NCBI GenBank assembly: GCA_041395445.1
Contig: JAWLAO010000001.1
Span: 62,001 to 126,000 of the forward strand
Direction of reading: 5' to 3'
Source of the DNA: Gammaproteobacteria bacterium
GTDB taxonomy: Bacteria > Pseudomonadota > Gammaproteobacteria > Xanthomonadales > Marinicellaceae
Length of the DNA stretch: 64,000 nt
Shown: in pieces, positions 61,816 to 64,000 of the stretch
Position numbering within the stretch: the first letter of the stretch is position 1
Layout: each line of letters starts with the position of its first letter
Notes under the pieces: model-generated
Seen by the model: the letters and a program-made list of their open reading frames with translations, nothing else
Told to the model about the DNA's origin: nothing
Database searches by the model: none
Program-made: the position numbers and the translations under genes

Positions 61816-62820
61816 GTGGATAAAGGCAAAATTTCAGGAATTATTTTAGTTGTAATTGTCGCTGGAATTGCGACACTAATTGCTCAAATCCCGGCAGTAA
61901 AATCTCTAGCAATCAGTCCGCTTGTGATTGGAATTGCTTTGGGAATCGTGATTGCAAATACCGTAAGAAGTAAAATTCCGCAATCGTGGTTAACCGGAGT
62001 GTTATTTTCGGCAAAAACATTGCTGAGAATAGCGATTGTGTTTTACGGATTTCGTATCACTTTTCAGCAAATCGCAGAAATTGGTTTAGAGGGGTTATTA
62101 GTTTCAATCATCATGCTCACAAGCACTATGATTATTGGTACTTTGGTTGGTATTAAACTTCTAAAACTGGATCGAGACACTTCCATCCTGGTCGCCTCAG
62201 GGAGTGCGGTATGCGGTGCAGCAGCTGTTCTGGCAACCGAAGATGTGCTCAAATCCGAAGCCTACAAAACCGCAATTGCTGTAGGAACGGTGGTATTATT
62301 CGGTACGATTTCCATGTTTCTCTACCCTATTCTATTTAAAACCGGAATCTTAAATATGCAAGCCACTCAATATGGGCTCTATGTCGGCGGTAGCGTGCAT
62401 GAAGTGGCTCAAGTTGTTGCTGCAGGTGGTGCGATTGATGCCGCTGCAAGCGATACAGCAGTGATTGTTAAAATGACCCGTGTGATGCTAATCGCTCCGA
62501 TGTTGTTGATTCTCGGTTGGATATTGGCTAAAACACAAAATCACTCTTCAGATACCAAATCAAAAATAGTCATTCCGTGGTTTGCTGTGTTATTTATTGC
62601 AGTAGCAGGATTTCACTCTTTGCACTTGCTCCCGCAAAATATCGTCAGTTCAATCAATCACGCGGATACATTTTTACTGACAATGGCAATGTCTGCTCTC
62701 GGAATTGAAACTCATCTTTCAAAATTCAAACAAGCCGGATTAAAGCCAGTCCTGTTGGCTTTGATTATATTTGCTTGGTTACTATTTGGCGGATATTTTG
62801 TAGTATTGAGTTTAAGTTGA
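61816..62820 (+). CDS. YeiH-family putative sulfate exporter / membrane protein
   Basis: The 334-residue protein starts at GTG 61816, 3 bases after serA. It has about ten hydrophobic helices. The family motifs are AKTLLRIAIVFYGFRITFQQ, LVASGSAVCGAAAVLATEDV, YVGGSVHEVAQVVAAGGAID and LTMAMSALGIETHLSKFKQA. The family is Cons_hypoth698 (YeiH); E. coli YeiH is unassigned and some relatives are proposed sulfate or taurine-sulfur exporters. Substrate unknown. Co-transcription with serA is likely. Confidence 0.87.
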   Translation: MDKGKISGIILVVIVAGIATLIAQIPAVKSLAISPLVIGIALGIVIANTVRSKIPQSWLTGVLFSAKTLLRIAIVFYGFRITFQQIAEIGLEGLLVSIIMLTSTMIIGTLVGIKLLKLDRDTSILVASGSAVCGAAAVLATEDVLKSEAYKTAIAVGTVVLFGTISMFLYPILFKTGILNMQATQYGLYVGGSVHEVAQVVAAGGAIDAAASDTAVIVKMTRVMLIAPMLLILGWILAKTQNHSSDTKSKIVIPWFAVLFIAVAGFHSLHLLPQNIVSSINHADTFLLTMAMSALGIETHLSKFKQAGLKPVLLALIIFAWLLFGGYFVVLSLS

Positions 62821-62829
62821 ATTAGGTTA

Positions 62830-64000
62830 TTAACTTCTTAACTCAATAATTATTGGTGGAATTTCAGGCTTTTCATTCGAAAAATCAATATTACTTAACA
62901 ATTTTTCTGATGCTTCTTTTGCATCCTGTTCAGAGGAAGCGTGAATAGTTGCTATCGGTGTTTGAGAATCAACAAAGTCACCAATATGAGCAAAATCACT
63001 CAATCCAACCGAGTAATCAATTGAATCTGTTGCAACTTTTCTTCCTCCACCTAAATCCACCACAGCCATGCCGATTTCGCGACAATTCATGGATGTTATA
63101 AAACCTGACTGTTTGGGAAATACTTTTTTAATAACAGGAGCTTGTGGCAAGTATTTGGCTGAGTTATCGACAAAATCATTTGGACCTCCATGAGCAGAAA
63201 CCATTTTGGCAAAAATCTCCGCAGCCTGACCATTTTGTAAAACTTTTTCGACTTGCAAAATACCTTGCTGATTGTTTTCAGCGAGATTTCCTATCACTAA
63301 CATATTTGCACAAATATTTGTGACCAGTTCATGAAGCACTCTTTCTTGTTTGACACCTGTTAAATAATCAATGGTTTCCTGAACCTCGAGAGCATTTCCG
63401 GCAGTGTAACCAATAACCTGACTCATATCGGTGATTAAAGCTCTGGTGTTCACTGTGGAAACAGCAACAATCGTCTCAGCCAGTTCCTTTGCCATACCCA
63501 AACTTTCTGCAAATGCTCCACTGCCACATTTAATATCCATAACTAAACCATCCAGGTCTTCAGCAAGTTTTTTGGAAAGAATAGATGCAGTAATCAGAGG
63601 AATACAATCGACGGTTGCGGTAATATCACGGGTTGCATAAAAGCGTTTGTCAGCCGGAGCTAAGTTCGCCGTTTGTCCAATGATTGAACAACCGATGCTT
63701 TTAACAATTTGTCTGAATTTTGAGTTATCAGGAGTTGTACTATATCCCGGAATGGACTCCAATTTATCCAAAGTTCCGCCAGTATGACCCAATCCACGTC
63801 CTGAAATCATTGGTACATAACCACCACAAGCTGCAATAATTGGCGCCAGCATCAAACTGATTTTATCACCAACACCACCGGTTGAATGTTTATCCAAAAC
63901 CGGACCATTGAGATTTTCATTCTGCCATGAAATCACTTCACCTGAGTTCAACATACTTGTTGTCAGATGAACAGTTTCATCGGGTGTCATTCCACGAAAA
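62830..64000 (-). CDS. deoA: Thymidine phosphorylase (partial, N-terminus beyond window)
   Basis: The frame is open from the stop at 62830 to the window end (FRGMTPDETVHLTTSML continues past 64000). About 390 residues of an expected ~440 are present. Signatures are VLDKHSTGGVGDKISLMLAP (phosphate and pyrimidine binding), MISGRGLGHTGGTLDKLESI, LAPADKRFYATRDITATVDC and LDGLVMDIKCGSGAF. It cleaves thymidine to thymine and deoxyribose-1-phosphate. The missing part is the N-terminal ~50 residues. Convergent with the YeiH gene (9-base gap). Confidence 0.95.
   Translation of the reverse strand, partial: FRGMTPDETVHLTTSMLNSGEVISWQNENLNGPVLDKHSTGGVGDKISLMLAPIIAACGGYVPMISGRGLGHTGGTLDKLESIPGYSTTPDNSKFRQIVKSIGCSIIGQTANLAPADKRFYATRDITATVDCIPLITASILSKKLAEDLDGLVMDIKCGSGAFAESLGMAKELAETIVAVSTVNTRALITDMSQVIGYTAGNALEVQETIDYLTGVKQERVLHELVTNICANMLVIGNLAENNQQGILQVEKVLQNGQAAEIFAKMVSAHGGPNDFVDNSAKYLPQAPVIKKVFPKQSGFITSMNCREIGMAVVDLGGGRKVATDSIDYSVGLSDFAHIGDFVDSQTPIATIHASSEQDAKEASEKLLSNIDFSNEKPEIPPIIIELRS

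Overview
The window looks like chromosome of an AT-rich gammaproteobacterium. The evidence is the set of conserved gene orders: thrS-infC-rpmI-rplT-pheS-pheT-ihfA-merR, pgsA followed by tRNA-Gly, tRNA-Cys and tRNA-Leu, ccmEFGHI, pstSCAB-phoU-phoB, fadI-fadJ, sdhE-ygfX, and carA-carB. A degraded secreted-protein fragment ends in FKNGFE, a tail I associate with Marinicella/Wenzhouxiangella-type bacteria. That lineage is only a guess; no 16S gene is present.

Layout. 1-2763: carAB (carB runs off the left edge). 2.8-4.9 kb: small lipoprotein or secreted hypotheticals, one decayed gene and a DUF6165 gene. 4.9-8.3 kb: mltF, a PP2C phosphatase, mobA and moaB. 8.3-12.8 kb: cytochrome c maturation genes ccmE-F-G-H-I (minus strand). 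13.1-15.3 kb: a VOC protein, hemB and aroE. 16.1-22.5 kb: a fatty-acid/phenylacetate-type beta-oxidation block (paaY, paaG, paaH, fadJ, fadI). 22.7-28.8 kb: a complete phosphate-uptake operon with a well-placed Pho box and phoB, but no phoR. 28.8-32.6 kb: a Cys-repeat lipoprotein, GNAT, DUF1244, folD, a small membrane protein between inverted repeats, and kbl. 32.6-34.9 kb: a tyrosine recombinase gene broken by an IS30-family element. 35-42.3 kb: translation genes. 42.5-49.2 kb: hslR, a FadL-type porin, and a diguanylate-cyclase-like gene destroyed by an IS5-family element, an IS256-family element inserted at its edge, and a frameshift. 49.3-54.7 kb: aldehyde dehydrogenase, pyrD, murB, tpm, pgsA and three tRNAs. 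54.7-60.5 kb: a tightly packed minus-strand operon (D-2-hydroxyglutarate dehydrogenase-like, sdhE, ygfX, ispG, two paralogous membrane proteins). 60.6-64 kb: serA, a YeiH transporter and deoA (runs off the right edge).

The most interesting new signal is upstream of thrS. A good extended -10 promoter is followed at the expected start point by a seven-residue ORF, MKTTTIN, with three consecutive Thr codons. Then comes an upstream segment able to pair with the loop and 3' arm of a following U-tailed terminator. This is the architecture of a threonine-sensing ribosome-mediated attenuator controlling threonyl-tRNA synthetase, with a possibly leaderless leader peptide.

Other points worth a second look: a lysine-rich repeated tail on the FadI thiolase, a nested insertion whose order can be reconstructed from target duplications, a 28-of-30-base inverted repeat around a small membrane protein, a two-copy direct repeat inside a short inverted repeat beside the broken recombinase, and a tandem pair of uncharacterised membrane proteins downstream of ispG.
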